This document shows, piece after piece, positions 16,132-25,228 of a DNA stretch of 64,000 nt. Position 1 is the first letter of the stretch; each line of letters opens with the position of its first letter. The notes beneath the pieces were generated by a model. The model saw only the letters and a program-made list of their open reading frames with translations. It made no database searches and was not told where the DNA came from. Origin of the DNA: Lacrimispora indolis DSM 755 (GTDB lineage: Bacteria; Bacillota; Clostridia; Lachnospirales; Lachnospiraceae); NCBI RefSeq assembly GCF_000526995.1, contig NZ_AZUI01000001.1:2046001-2110000 (forward strand). Direction: 5' to 3'. Made by a program: the position numbers and the translations under genes.

Positions 16132-17499
16132 TTGAATGATTTTACAAAGGGCAGTATAACCAAACAGATTATATCATTTTCAATTCCCATGTTGATTGGC
16201 AATGTCTTTCAGCAGCTATACAGTATGGTTGACGCGATGGTGGTCGGCCGTTATGTTGGCAGCAACGCACTGGCGGCGGTCGGTGTGGCGATGAGTATTC
16301 TGCAATTTCTTGTATCTGTGTTGATTGGCTTAACGACAGGTGCTTCGGTTCTGATTTCCCAGTATTATGGTGCCAGGAAGTATGATAAAATGAAACGGAT
16401 GGTGTCTACCAGCGTTGTGTTTCTGGGGGTGTTCTCTGTTGTGGTGGCAGTGGCCGGAATTTTGTTTTCACCGCATCTACTGCGTTGGCTGGATGCTACG
16501 CCGGAAATTATGGATGATGCAGTATTGTATCTGCGCTTTTTGATGGGCGGTATGCTGTTTCCTGTTTTTTATAATATGTACACAGCTTATCTGCGGGCCT
16601 TGGGAGATTCGCGCAGTCCGCTGCTGATTCTGATTTTATGTACCATTATCAATACTGTATTGGATCTTGTTTTTGTTATGCAGTTTCATATGGGTGTTTT
16701 GGGTGCGGCAGTGGCTACCCTGATTGCTCAGGCGGTCTCAGCAGTTTTATGCTATTTATATACTTTGCACAAGGTGCCGTTATTACATGTTACCAGCCTT
16801 ACCTTTGATCCGAAGCTGTTTACTGAAATCTTAAAATATGGAACCCCTGCAGCGATTCAGCTTTCAGTGGTAAGTCTTGCTAACTTGACAATTACCAAGT
16901 TGATCAACTCGTTTGGAGCCGCAGTGATGGCAGGCATTACAGCTGCTGCGAAGATTGATCAACTTGCGATTATGCCGGTGAGCAATGTCAGCATGGCCCT
17001 CTCCACCTTTGTGGCCCAGAATATGGGGGCGGGCCAGGAAGACCGGGCGAGAAAAGGTCTGCGGTTTGCTATTGTTATGATGGTAGTGCTGGCGATATTT
17101 ATTTCCGTTGTGCTCATATCATTGGGGCCATGGCTGATTTCTATGTTCTTAAACCGGAAGGATATAAACGCTGGTATCATTGCAGAGGTAGGGCTGAATT
17201 ATTTAAATATCATGGTAATCTTTTATTTCTTATTTGCGTTTTTGTTTGCTTTCAACGGTTTCTTCCGCGGTGTCGGCGATTCTGTTATGGCCATGGTATT
17301 TCCGGTGGCGAGTTTATTTGTCCGTGCGGTATTGGCGCATCTGCTGGTATTATTCGCAGGTATGGGTCCGGAAGCCTTAGCCTGGTCAATACCGGTCGGC
17401 TGGGCGCTTTCTTCTCTGGCTGCCTGGATATATTATTACAAACGGCTGTGGGGCGGTAAGATGTTGGTCCAGGCCGGCAACATTGAAAATGGCAATTGA
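16132..17499 (+). CDS. MATE-family multidrug/cation efflux pump
   Basis: A 455-aa membrane protein with twelve predicted helices in two MatE halves, exporting drugs or metabolites in exchange for Na+ or H+. Typical features are IPMLIGNVFQQLYSMVDAMVVG at the start of helix 1, the GASVLISQYYGA turn, and VSMALSTFVAQNMGAG in the second half. The proposed start is TTG 16132 (MNDF...), with GAGG eight bases upstream. It has the same strand as the operon but is separated by a pseudogene, so it is probably a separate unit. Confidence 0.9.
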   Translation: MNDFTKGSITKQIISFSIPMLIGNVFQQLYSMVDAMVVGRYVGSNALAAVGVAMSILQFLVSVLIGLTTGASVLISQYYGARKYDKMKRMVSTSVVFLGVFSVVVAVAGILFSPHLLRWLDATPEIMDDAVLYLRFLMGGMLFPVFYNMYTAYLRALGDSRSPLLILILCTIINTVLDLVFVMQFHMGVLGAAVATLIAQAVSAVLCYLYTLHKVPLLHVTSLTFDPKLFTEILKYGTPAAIQLSVVSLANLTITKLINSFGAAVMAGITAAAKIDQLAIMPVSNVSMALSTFVAQNMGAGQEDRARKGLRFAIVMMVVLAIFISVVLISLGPWLISMFLNRKDINAGIIAEVGLNYLNIMVIFYFLFAFLFAFNGFFRGVGDSVMAMVFPVASLFVRAVLAHLLVLFAGMGPEALAWSIPVGWALSSLAAWIYYYKRLWGGKMLVQAGNIENGN

Positions 17500-17973
17500 A
17501 TTTATAAAAGTTAAGGAAAATTTGGAAAGAGATGAGTCGTTAGAATGGTATCGTAATATTGATTTGTTTATGAGTTCTGGATTTACAAAGATATACTCTT
17601 TGATTGTTAGAGATTTTGTAATATATGATAGTAGGGTTGGGGCTGCTTTATGTTATTTGGTAAGAAAATTTTGTCAAGAAAGTGGGTTGGATATGACTCC
17701 AGAAGAATTAAAATTTTCTTAGGGAGTTTTAAGAATGAATACTAAATCAAAAATAGGTGAAAATCCAAGAAATCCAAACAAAGGAATATACAAATTTTCA
17801 ATAATTACAAATCATTATAATTCACATTTAGAAAATAATATTAGAGCAAATTGGTTAGTAAAAGAGTTATATAGGAAAGATGTAGAATCATTTGGAAAAC
17901 TTGATATAAAAGATGGGTTAAGAGCTATAAGGCAGCTTTGTTTATGATTGGTTATAAAATAAGAACTGAATAA
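17489..17973 (+). pseudogene. Decayed gene of unknown function (in-frame stop plus frameshift)
   Basis: ATG 17489 opens a frame (MAIEFIKVKENLERDESLEW...) that meets TAG at 17720 and continues in the same frame as GVLRMNTKSKIGENPRNPNK, so a TGG to TAG change is likely. Near 17930 a one-base shift moves to ...AALFMIGYKIRTE ending at TAA 17971. Rejoined, it would encode about 160 residues including IYDSRVGAALCYLVRKFC and NHYNSHLENNIRANWLVKEL. I do not recognise the family. Base composition is more AT-rich than its neighbours, consistent with transfer. Confidence 0.6.
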
Positions 17974-18277
17974 TATTTAATAATTTAAGCTCCACAGTTA
18001 GAAATTCGTTATTTCCTCTTATATTACATAGGATTAGGCAATTTAGCAGCTCCAATTGGTGAGGTCCTTATAAAAACGATTATTGAAATATATACGTCTA
18101 GTACACAAATTTAGGAAAGTGCATTTAAAGGAAATGTAGGATAGAATATACAAGCGTTCTTTGCAAAGTCTATGCAAATTAAAAATATTAAGACATAAAA
18201 TAAAGGATTTATAAGCCTGAATCGAATCCAAAACAATGAAAGAGCATAAAAAATTACTCTAAAAACCTGGTAATGGA
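17974..18277. other. AT-rich gene-free stretch at the right end of the island
   Basis: No frame has both a start signal and a plausible product, and no repeats or RNA genes were seen. It separates the decayed gene from the right island repeat. Confidence 0.5.
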
Positions 18278-18386
18278 ACTCTTAATCTATTTGTCCGGGG
18301 TTCGAGCCCCCGAAGGCGCATCAAAAGTTCCGGTTTTGCAGACAGAGAGCTGCGGGGTTGGGGCTTTTATTTTGTCTGGATTTATG
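18278..18386 (+). repeat. Right direct repeat (attR-like) of the tRNA-Lys island
   Basis: A second copy of the tRNA-Lys 3' half and its terminator. It is identical over 98 bp to 4087-4184 and matches with one mismatch over 109 bp. The sequence to its left is unrelated to a tRNA 5' half, so this is not a tRNA gene. Confidence 0.9.
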
Positions 18387-18485
18387 GATTTTTGCCAATA
18401 GAATCAGCTGAGTATTCGGTGACTGTATTCCCATAGAAATTTATAAGAAAACGCGGCCAGGCAGTGAAACAGGCTGCTGACAACA

Positions 18486-18526
18486 AAAAGGCTGTATACT
18501 CCTTCTACGGGAGCATACAGCCTTTT
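18486..18526. terminator. Bidirectional terminator at the end of the methionine operon
   Basis: AAAAGGCTGTATACTCC (18486-18502) pairs with GGGAGCATACAGCCTTTT (18509-18526) and has A and T tracts on both sides. It would end the leftward operon that finishes at 18651. Confidence 0.85.
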
Positions 18527-18650
18527 GCTGTTACACTGCACAGAGCCCTGCTAAAGCGGTGTCTTATGTGATACAACAGTTCATATTTATTTGATTTTCA
18601 CCCTTATTCCCAGCTGTTTTACAGCTTTCCTCCATATCACCCCATTACTG

Positions 18651-19829
18651 TTATAAGTCTGCCTGTCTCACAGGTATCTTTTCCCTGATCAATGAGAGCC
18701 TGTTCAAGGCTTCTATTAAGGTTTCGTCCCGCTTTGCAAAGTGGAAGCGGATCAGGTGATTGACCGGCTCCTTAAAGAAGCTGGAACCGGGTACGGCGCC
18801 TACGCCCACGTCTTTTGCCAGTACCTCGCAGAACTCCAAATCACTTTTAAAATGAAATTCAGAAATATCCATCATAACGTAATAAGCCCCTTCCGGCACC
18901 GTATGGACCAGTCCCAGGTCATCAAGGCCTTTTAAGAACAGCTCCCGCTTCCCGGTATACTTTTCAAGAAGAGAATCGTAGTAATCCTGACCGAATTTAA
19001 GCCCGGGAATGACCGCTTCCTGTAAGGGAGCCGCAGCGCCTACAGTCAAAAAGTCATGGACCTTTCTCGCCACATCTACGATCTCCGGCGGCGCGATGAT
19101 ATAGCCCAAACGCCAGCCTGTGATGGAATATGTCTTTGATAAGGAGCTGCAGGAAATGGTCCTCTCCCACATTCCCGGCAGGGAAGCGAAATAAACGTGC
19201 TTATGAGGCGCGTAGACGATGTGCTCATAAACCTCGTCCGTGATGACGTACACATCATATTTTTGGGCAAGCCCGGCGATATAAGTCAGTTCTTCCAGGG
19301 TAAAAACCTTGCCGCAGGGATTGGACGGATTGCAGAGGATCAGGGCCTTGGGCTGCTGCTGAAAGGCAGCCTCCAGCTCTTGCGGATCAAAGTTGAATAA
19401 AGGAGGGTGAAGGGGCACGTAAATGGGCTCCGCCCCCGAAAGAATGGCATCCGCCCCATAATTTTCATAAAACGGCGAAAATACAACGACCTTATCTCCC
19501 GGATTTGCCACGGTCATCATGGCGGCCATCATGGCTTCCGTGCTGCCGCATGTAACGACGATTTCTTTTGCCGGATCGATATCACGGCCCATTGGCTCTG
19601 ACTGCTTGGCGGCCAGCGCCTGCCGGAAATTCTCCGCTCCCCAGGTGATGGAATACTGATGGAAGTCACCATAGGCAACCTCACAAAGCCGGTCCAGAAT
19701 CTCCTTTGGCGGTTCAAAATCAGGGAAGCCCTGGGACAAATTAACAGCCCCGTACTGGTTGCTGATCCTGGTCATGCGACGTATGACGGAGTCTGTAAAG
19801 CTTGCCGTCCGGTCAGATAATTTCTGCAT
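18651..19829 (-). CDS. PLP-dependent class I/II aminotransferase (methionine/aromatic type)
   Basis: A 392-aa fold-type I aminotransferase, interconverting an amino acid and its 2-keto acid. Seen: YGAVNLSQGFPDFEPP at the N-terminus, NPSNPCGKVF near residue 167, the DEVYEHIVY motif and the PLP-binding Lys in SSLSKTYSITGWRLG near residue 235, with the C-terminal Arg in LIRFHFAK. It is the last gene of the operon and overlaps glcD by 17 bases, so the two are co-translated. With the methionine ABC importer and two hydroxyacid enzymes upstream, methionine to 4-methylthio-2-oxobutanoate is the likeliest reaction. Confidence 0.88.
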   Translation of the reverse strand: MQKLSDRTASFTDSVIRRMTRISNQYGAVNLSQGFPDFEPPKEILDRLCEVAYGDFHQYSITWGAENFRQALAAKQSEPMGRDIDPAKEIVVTCGSTEAMMAAMMTVANPGDKVVVFSPFYENYGADAILSGAEPIYVPLHPPLFNFDPQELEAAFQQQPKALILCNPSNPCGKVFTLEELTYIAGLAQKYDVYVITDEVYEHIVYAPHKHVYFASLPGMWERTISCSSLSKTYSITGWRLGYIIAPPEIVDVARKVHDFLTVGAAAPLQEAVIPGLKFGQDYYDSLLEKYTGKRELFLKGLDDLGLVHTVPEGAYYVMMDISEFHFKSDLEFCEVLAKDVGVGAVPGSSFFKEPVNHLIRFHFAKRDETLIEALNRLSLIREKIPVRQADL

Positions 19830-21216
19830 TGCTCTCTCCTTCTGTGATATAGGATTTTCGGTTGTTCAAGATGTGGAGAGGGTCTAAGGCATCCTTGATC
19901 CGGTTCATGACCAAAAGGTTCTCTCCTGCTGTTTCCGTAAGAAAATAGGGACGTTTGCTGATCCCGATGCCGTGCTCGCCGGAGGTCAGCCCTCCCAGCT
20001 CGTAAGCCTTTTTGTAGATCTTTTCCATGTTCTTCTTAAGTTCCTTTTGCCACCTTTCTTCGTCCCGGTTTCCCCGTACCACGCATAGGTGGACATTGCC
20101 ATCTCCGGCGTGGCCGAAGCTGACCATCTGCATGGACGTATCCCGTTCCAGCTCATTGATGTATTGAATGAAAATATGGCTTTTATCGATAGGCACCACG
20201 ATGTCAACCGGTTCCTGTTCGGACACAGCTTCCACAGCATTCACAAGAGCTCCGCGTACCTTCCAGATTCCTGCCGCTAAATCCGGGTCTGTCAGGACCA
20301 CATAGTCAAGGGCGCCGTGTTCTGTCACAAGGCGTTTTACTTGCTCTATCGAGGAATCCACCTCCGCCTTCCTGCCGTCAAAGGTCAGAAGAATATAGGA
20401 GCCTGCATCCGGCCTTGGATAACGGAACTCCATGAATTCCTCTCCCAGGGAAATGACCTTTCTCTCTACAAATTCCACTGCCGTTGGGTTCACGTTGGCC
20501 CTTAAGATGGACAGGACATTTTCCATGCCGATTCTTAAATCAGGAAATGGGACAAGCACGCTGACGGAGGTTTCCGGCTTCGGAATCACCTTTAAGATGC
20601 ATTTGGTGATGACGGCCAGAGTTCCTTCAGAACCAATGATTAAGTTCTTAAGGGAAAGGCCGCTGGCGTCCTTGACGTTTTTGCTGCCCACCTGTAAAAT
20701 GGTGCCGTCTGCCAGGACGATTTCCAGGCCTCTGACGTAATCTCTGGTCACTCCGTATTTTACCGCCCTCATCCCTCCTGCATTGGTGCTGATGTTTCCG
20801 CCCAGGGAGGAGGCCTTTTCACCCGGATCCGGGGGATAGAAAAATCCTTCCCTTTCCACAAATGCCTGAAAATCCTGAAGCAGAACCCCAGGCTCTGCTG
20901 TTGCAGTAAAGGTGTCCTTATCCAGTTCCAGGATGCGGTTCAGCCTGGAGAGGTCCAGAATAATTCCCCCTTCCACCGGAACGGTGGAGCCCACCAGATT
21001 GGTCCCCGCACCTCTGGGAGTCACGGGAATCCGGTTTTCGTGGGCGTATCGGAGAATTTTGCTGACCTCTCCGGCGGAGGCCGGAAATACCAGTGCTTCT
21101 GCATTTCCGGTCAGCCGTCCTAACGTGTCGCTTAAGAAACGGGGCTCTATGTGTTCGAACACCAGCCGTTTTGGGTCCTGAATGATGGAACACAGGGCAT
21201 TTTTATCTATGTTCAT
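19813..21216 (-). CDS. FAD-linked 2-hydroxyacid oxidoreductase (GlcD/D-lactate dehydrogenase family)
   Basis: A 467-aa flavoprotein that oxidises a D-2-hydroxy acid to the 2-keto acid. The FAD_binding_4 (PCMH) domain spans about residues 35-210, with PVTPRGAGTNLVGSTVP and PGEKASSLGGNISTNAGGMR. The C-terminal FAD-oxidase_C domain includes the VSFGHAGDGNVHL and SGEHGIGISKR motifs. In anaerobes such proteins often work with electron-transfer flavoproteins, but no etfAB genes are in view. In this operon it could recycle 2-hydroxy-4-methylthiobutanoate or another hydroxy acid to the keto acid used by the aminotransferase. Confidence 0.88.
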   Translation of the reverse strand: MNIDKNALCSIIQDPKRLVFEHIEPRFLSDTLGRLTGNAEALVFPASAGEVSKILRYAHENRIPVTPRGAGTNLVGSTVPVEGGIILDLSRLNRILELDKDTFTATAEPGVLLQDFQAFVEREGFFYPPDPGEKASSLGGNISTNAGGMRAVKYGVTRDYVRGLEIVLADGTILQVGSKNVKDASGLSLKNLIIGSEGTLAVITKCILKVIPKPETSVSVLVPFPDLRIGMENVLSILRANVNPTAVEFVERKVISLGEEFMEFRYPRPDAGSYILLTFDGRKAEVDSSIEQVKRLVTEHGALDYVVLTDPDLAAGIWKVRGALVNAVEAVSEQEPVDIVVPIDKSHIFIQYINELERDTSMQMVSFGHAGDGNVHLCVVRGNRDEERWQKELKKNMEKIYKKAYELGGLTSGEHGIGISKRPYFLTETAGENLLVMNRIKDALDPLHILNNRKSYITEGESNAEII

Positions 21217-21237
21217 AACTGCCTCCGGTAAAATATC

Positions 21238-22170
21238 TTATTTGCTCAGTAAATCCTCGTCCCAGCCCTGCTTGATGAAATAGCCGCCGTAGGTATCGTT
21301 GAATATCTTCTCTGTTTCCGGTGACTGGAATGCTTCCACGACCTTCCGGTATAACTCCGCCTTTTCCGGATCACTTAAATCGTCAGTGCGGGCCGCCACC
21401 AGGTTCCAGTATTTTTCTTCTCCAAGGCTGGTGTCAGCGAATATGGCTTCTTCTGTCTTTAAGCCGAAATCCAGGGCATAATTTCCGTTGATGATGGCCG
21501 CTGTCACATCCGCCAGAGCAGAAGGAATGGTGTTGGCAGCCAGCTCTTCTATTTTAATCTGAACATTGTAGGTCTCAATGTCGTCGGTGGTAGGATTAAA
21601 GCCTGCATCCGCCTTGATCTTGATTAAGCCTGCCGCCTCAAGCACCTTTAATGCACGGCCGCCGTTGGTCACGTCGTTTGGAATGGCTACGGTGTCTCCG
21701 TCTTTGATTTCCTCAACGGAAGTGACCTTTTTGGAATAGAGGTTTAACGGAATAATAAAGGTGTTGCCTATGTTCTGGATTTTATAGCTGTAGCTTTGAA
21801 TTTCATTGTCCAGATAAATGCGGTGCTGGAATGCATTTAAATTGATTTCCCCGTTGGCAAGAGCGTTGTTGGGGGTCACATAGTCGGAGAACTGAACAAT
21901 GTCCAGGTTGATGCCTTCTGACTTTAATGCTTCTTTTGCGGGAGCCCATAAGTCTTCATAAATGCTTCCCACCACGCCCAGCGTTATGGTAACCGGGTCT
22001 CCGGTCTTTTCGGCGGCAGTGTTCTCCGGGGCCTGGGAAGTGCTTTCTGCAGACTTGGTGCTTTCCGTGGCCTGGGTGCTGCTGCCGCTTGATGATGCGC
22101 CGCAGGCGGTAAGGGATAAGACCAGGGCCGAAGCGGATAATAAAATTGCGGTAAGTTTTCTGTTTTTCAT
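21238..22170 (-). CDS. metQ: Methionine ABC transporter substrate-binding lipoprotein MetQ
   Basis: A 310-aa NlpA/MetQ-family lipoprotein. The signal peptide ends in lipobox LTAC with Cys23, followed by a Ser/Thr-rich linker to about residue 55. The mature domain has the family motifs VTITLGVVGSIYEDLW, LNLDIVQFSDYVTPN-like NLDIVQFSDY, NAFQHRIYLD and the DPEKAELYRKVV end. It catches D/L-methionine for MetNI. An unusual point is the gene order: a hydroxyacid dehydrogenase gene separates it from metI. Confidence 0.92.
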   Translation of the reverse strand: MKNRKLTAILLSASALVLSLTACGASSSGSSTQATESTKSAESTSQAPENTAAEKTGDPVTITLGVVGSIYEDLWAPAKEALKSEGINLDIVQFSDYVTPNNALANGEINLNAFQHRIYLDNEIQSYSYKIQNIGNTFIIPLNLYSKKVTSVEEIKDGDTVAIPNDVTNGGRALKVLEAAGLIKIKADAGFNPTTDDIETYNVQIKIEELAANTIPSALADVTAAIINGNYALDFGLKTEEAIFADTSLGEEKYWNLVAARTDDLSDPEKAELYRKVVEAFQSPETEKIFNDTYGGYFIKQGWDEDLLSK

Positions 22171-22239
22171 AATTGTTTCCTCCGTTTTGAAATTTTGATT
22201 ATTTTAAATGATTGGTTGCTTTGAATCATTGACTCCATA

Positions 22240-23199
22240 TTAAAGCGTCAGCGCCAGCTGGAAATTCTCCTTCATAGTCTGGCAGGACTTCTGAAACAGC
22301 GCTGCTTCTGCCTCTGTCAGCCGCAATTCCACTACCTGGGACACTCCGTGCCGGTTTAGTACTGCAGGAACACTGGCATAAACATCTGTCTGGCCGTACT
22401 GTCCTGTCAGCATAGTGGAAACGGGAAGGATCCGATCCTCATCTCCGAATACCGCCCGGACCACTTCGGCAATGGCGGCTCCTATTCCAAACTCTGTGGA
22501 GCCTTTTCCGGCCAATATATGCCAGCCGCCGGCCTTTCCTTCTGCCGCAATGGCTTCCAAATTCAATTTTCCGTATGTGTCCGGCTGTTCCTCCATAAGC
22601 TGGAACAGAGGCTTTCCGGCCACAGTTACCGATGACCAGGGAACCATCTGGCTTTCCCCGTGCTCTCCTAAGGCGTAGGCCTGAATGGATTTCTGGTCAA
22701 TGCCGATGGCCTGGGAAATGGCCCTCCGCAGCCTGGCGCTGTCTAGGGTAGTGCTTGTAGAAAATATTTTCTGGACCGGATAGTCCAGTACGTGCTGAAT
22801 ATAATGGGTGACCACATCAGCAGGGTTTGAGATGTTCAGGATGATCCCGTTAAAGCCGGAAATGCGGATATGGTCAGTGATGTCTTTAACGATTTCAATG
22901 GTCTGCTTTAAGGTATCCATTCTGGTCTGACCCTTGCTCATGTCAGGCAAAGGTCCTGCTGCAACCATGATCAGCTCCGCATCAGCGGCGTCCTCATAGC
23001 TGCCGGCACGGACCATGGCCCGTTTCGGCAAGTAGACGGTGGAGTCGAAAAGGTCTAAGGCTTGAGCCGCTGCCTTTTTCTCGTCGATATCAATGTAGAC
23101 GATTTCCTCTGCAAGTCCCTGGGATAACAGAGCGTAGCCTCCATGAGATCCAACGTGGCCTGCGCCGATGATTACGATTTTTCTTTTTTGAATTTCCAT
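22240..23199 (-). CDS. L-2-hydroxyacid (lactate/hydroxyisocaproate-type) dehydrogenase
   Basis: A 319-aa NAD-dependent LDH/MDH-superfamily enzyme reducing 2-keto acids to L-2-hydroxy acids. The Rossmann motif IIGAGHVGSHGGYAL, the NAD ribose-binding acid in YIDIDE, LNISNPADVVTHYIQ, SARLRRAIS and the catalytic His in ALGEHGES are present. ATG 23199 is preferred over 23205 because the spacing from CCGGAGG is 8 rather than 2 bases. Its place between metI and metQ points to a branched or sulphur-containing keto acid such as 4-methylthio-2-oxobutanoate rather than pyruvate. Confidence 0.85.
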   Translation of the reverse strand: MEIQKRKIVIIGAGHVGSHGGYALLSQGLAEEIVYIDIDEKKAAAQALDLFDSTVYLPKRAMVRAGSYEDAADAELIMVAAGPLPDMSKGQTRMDTLKQTIEIVKDITDHIRISGFNGIILNISNPADVVTHYIQHVLDYPVQKIFSTSTTLDSARLRRAISQAIGIDQKSIQAYALGEHGESQMVPWSSVTVAGKPLFQLMEEQPDTYGKLNLEAIAAEGKAGGWHILAGKGSTEFGIGAAIAEVVRAVFGDEDRILPVSTMLTGQYGQTDVYASVPAVLNRHGVSQVVELRLTEAEAALFQKSCQTMKENFQLALTL

Positions 23200-23228
23200 T
23201 TTCATTTCCTCCGGAAAGCTCCTTATTT

Positions 23229-23909
23229 TTAATGGGTGCTCTTTTTAACGACTTGATTTCCTATAATCTGAACTACGCTGACCATGAGTACCAGGACCAG
23301 GACCGTGATATAGGTCACGTCGGTCTGATTCCGGTCATGGCCGTAGCGGATGGCGAAATCTCCAAGGCCTCCTGCACCGACAGCTCCCGCCATGGCGGTC
23401 AGGCCTAAAAGGCTGATGGCCGTAATCGTCGTGCTGCGGGCAATTCCCGCGATGCTCTCCCGAAGATAGACCCGGAAAATGATTTCCAGAGGGCTGAGTC
23501 CCATGGAAAGGGCTGCTTCTACCAGCCCGTGGTCTACCTCTGCCAGAGCGCTCTCAATCTGACGGGCAAAAAACGGGACTGTTCCGAAAATCAAGGGAAC
23601 GATTGCCCCCTTCACACCGATAGCCGTTCCCATAATGAGCCGAGAAATAGGCATGACACCTGTCAGAAGGATGATAAAGGGAATGGAACGAAAAAAGTTG
23701 ATGACCTTATCAAGCACCTGGAAGACGGCTTTATTTTCCAGGATTCCTTTCGGTCTGGTGACCGTGATGATGACTCCAAGAATTAAGCCCAGCAAAAAGG
23801 AAATGGACCCGGACCAAAAAGTCATGACCAGGGTGTCCCTGATGGCCTTATAAAAATCCGGCAGCTTGCCCGCCACATTGGGCACGATATCAAGAAACAA
23901 TTCCTGCAT
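23229..23909 (-). CDS. metI: Methionine ABC transporter permease MetI
   Basis: A 226-aa inner-membrane permease of the methionine importer, with five hydrophobic segments. The BPD_transp_1 signature near residues 135-155 includes EAALSMGLSPLEIIFRVYL, the EAA loop that contacts MetN. The segment TTITAISLLGLTAMAGAVGAG is typical of MetI. It overlaps metN by 20 bases. Confidence 0.92.
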   Translation of the reverse strand: MQELFLDIVPNVAGKLPDFYKAIRDTLVMTFWSGSISFLLGLILGVIITVTRPKGILENKAVFQVLDKVINFFRSIPFIILLTGVMPISRLIMGTAIGVKGAIVPLIFGTVPFFARQIESALAEVDHGLVEAALSMGLSPLEIIFRVYLRESIAGIARSTTITAISLLGLTAMAGAVGAGGLGDFAIRYGHDRNQTDVTYITVLVLVLMVSVVQIIGNQVVKKSTH

Positions 23910-24942
23910 CTTTTATCACCTCCACTCCTACATTTTTTTCAATCAGGTAATTGATGGCCTGGTTGATTCTGTCCCTGTCACCGTCTACAATGGCAACAGT
24001 ACCTCCGATAGGTGCGTCCTGAACGATTTCCACATCTGAAAATATGATGTTCAGATTGATGTCAAACTTTCGTGAAACCGTAGATATAAGGGGTTCTGAG
24101 ACATTTTTCTGCACATAGGTCAGACGGACGATCAGTTCTCCCGGCTTCAGCCGTGTGACCGGAGAGTCTTCAGCCAAAAGCCCTTCGATCTTCTGTAAGT
24201 TGGAAGTGGTACGGATAAAATCCCTTGTCACATTCTCTCTGGGATTTGCAAAAATGGAGAATACTTCTCCTTCCTCCACCACTTTTCCATTTTCCATGAC
24301 AGCCACACGGTTGCAGATTTCCTTGATAACAGCCATTTCATGGGTGATGACCACCACAGTGATGCCCAATTGCCTGTTGAGCTTCTGGAGAAGCCGGAGA
24401 ATGGACTGGGTGGTCTGTGGGTCTAAGGCACTGGTTGCTTCGTCGCATAAAAGGACCTTGGGATCATTGGCTAAGGCCCTGGCAATGGCCACTCTCTGTT
24501 TCTGTCCGCCGGAAAGCTGGGCCGGATAAGCATTTTCTTTATCCGCAATATCCACAAGCTTCAGCAGCTCCCTCACCTTTTTTACCGTCTCCTCTTTTGA
24601 AAGGCCGCTGCCCTTTAAGGGAAAGGCCACGTTCCCGAACACGGTTCTGGAACGCATCAGGTTGAAATGCTGAAAAATCATGCCGATACGCTTTCTGGCG
24701 GCCCGCAGGGCCTTGGGCGGCAGACCGGTGAGCACTTGTCCGTCTACGGTGACGGTCCCGCTGGTAGGCGCCTCCAACAAGTTGATACATCGGACCAGAG
24801 TGGATTTTCCGGCTCCGGAGAATCCGATGATCCCGAATATTTCCCCTTTTTCAATGAACAGCGACACATCATGGACCGCATGGACTTCGACAGACCCTGT
24901 CCCAAAGGTTTTTGAGATATTTTCTAATTGAATCACAGTCAT
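23890..24942 (-). CDS. metN: Methionine ABC transporter ATPase MetN
   Basis: A 350-aa ATPase driving methionine import. Seen in order: Walker A GFSGAGKST near residue 38, the Q-loop IFQHFNLM, signature LSGGQKQRVAIARAL near 142, Walker B VLLCDEATSALD, and the switch His in VVITHEM. The C-terminal NIL domain (about 265-345), which in E. coli MetN binds methionine and shuts the transporter down, is present. ATG 24942 follows GGAGG at 4 bases, and that site lies immediately after the T tract of the attenuator-like terminator. Confidence 0.93.
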   Translation of the reverse strand: MTVIQLENISKTFGTGSVEVHAVHDVSLFIEKGEIFGIIGFSGAGKSTLVRCINLLEAPTSGTVTVDGQVLTGLPPKALRAARKRIGMIFQHFNLMRSRTVFGNVAFPLKGSGLSKEETVKKVRELLKLVDIADKENAYPAQLSGGQKQRVAIARALANDPKVLLCDEATSALDPQTTQSILRLLQKLNRQLGITVVVITHEMAVIKEICNRVAVMENGKVVEEGEVFSIFANPRENVTRDFIRTTSNLQKIEGLLAEDSPVTRLKPGELIVRLTYVQKNVSEPLISTVSRKFDINLNIIFSDVEIVQDAPIGGTVAIVDGDRDRINQAINYLIEKNVGVEVIKDAGIVS

Positions 24943-24952
24943 TTCCTCCTAT

Positions 24953-24986
24953 AAAAAAACGGGCAGCTTTCAGGCTCCCGTTTTTG
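24953..24986 (-). terminator. Attenuator-like terminator between leader ORF and metN
   Basis: On the minus strand, ACGGGAGCC and GGCTGCCCGT-type arms close a small loop and are followed by eight T, ending only a few bases before the metN ribosome binding site. GGGAGC in its 5' arm (24974-24979) is complementary to GCTCCC within the leader coding region (25066-25071), so an alternative antiterminator pairing is possible. Confidence 0.7.
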
Positions 24987-25029
24987 GTCTGCTGTGTTTG
25001 CATGTATGAAATACACATTGATTGTGAAA

Positions 25030-25170
25030 TCAGCGCTGCAATGACAGATCCTTATCTACCGGATTGGGAGCACAGGAAACAAAATGAGTGCAACACATCA
25101 GGGACATGGCAGTTGACATGTCCTTAAACATACACATGGTAACATGGATTGGGGCTGCAGATTTTTTCAT
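25030..25170 (-). CDS. Met/Cys-rich leader peptide of the methionine transport operon
   Basis: A 46-residue ORF with an excellent CAGGAGG site 9 bases upstream of ATG 25170. The product holds Met at positions 1, 12, 14, 18, 22 and 25 and Cys at 13, 26, 27 and 33, far above normal usage, and has no domain. It lies between a strong promoter (25229-25257) and a terminator placed right before metN. This is the layout of a ribosome-controlled attenuator: scarce methionyl-tRNA would stall the ribosome and alter folding downstream. That role is inferred. The sequence contains no recognisable S-box or T-box. Confidence 0.65.
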   Translation of the reverse strand: MKKSAAPIHVTMCMFKDMSTAMSLMCCTHFVSCAPNPVDKDLSLQR

Positions 25171-25228
25171 AAGTGTGTTCCTCCTGTAGAATGAATCATT
25201 ACCTACTAAACATATTGGATTTATATGT

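Noticed and set aside
18278..18350. Second tRNA-Lys gene
   Set aside because: Only the 3' half from the anticodon loop onward is present; the 5' acceptor strand and D arm are missing.
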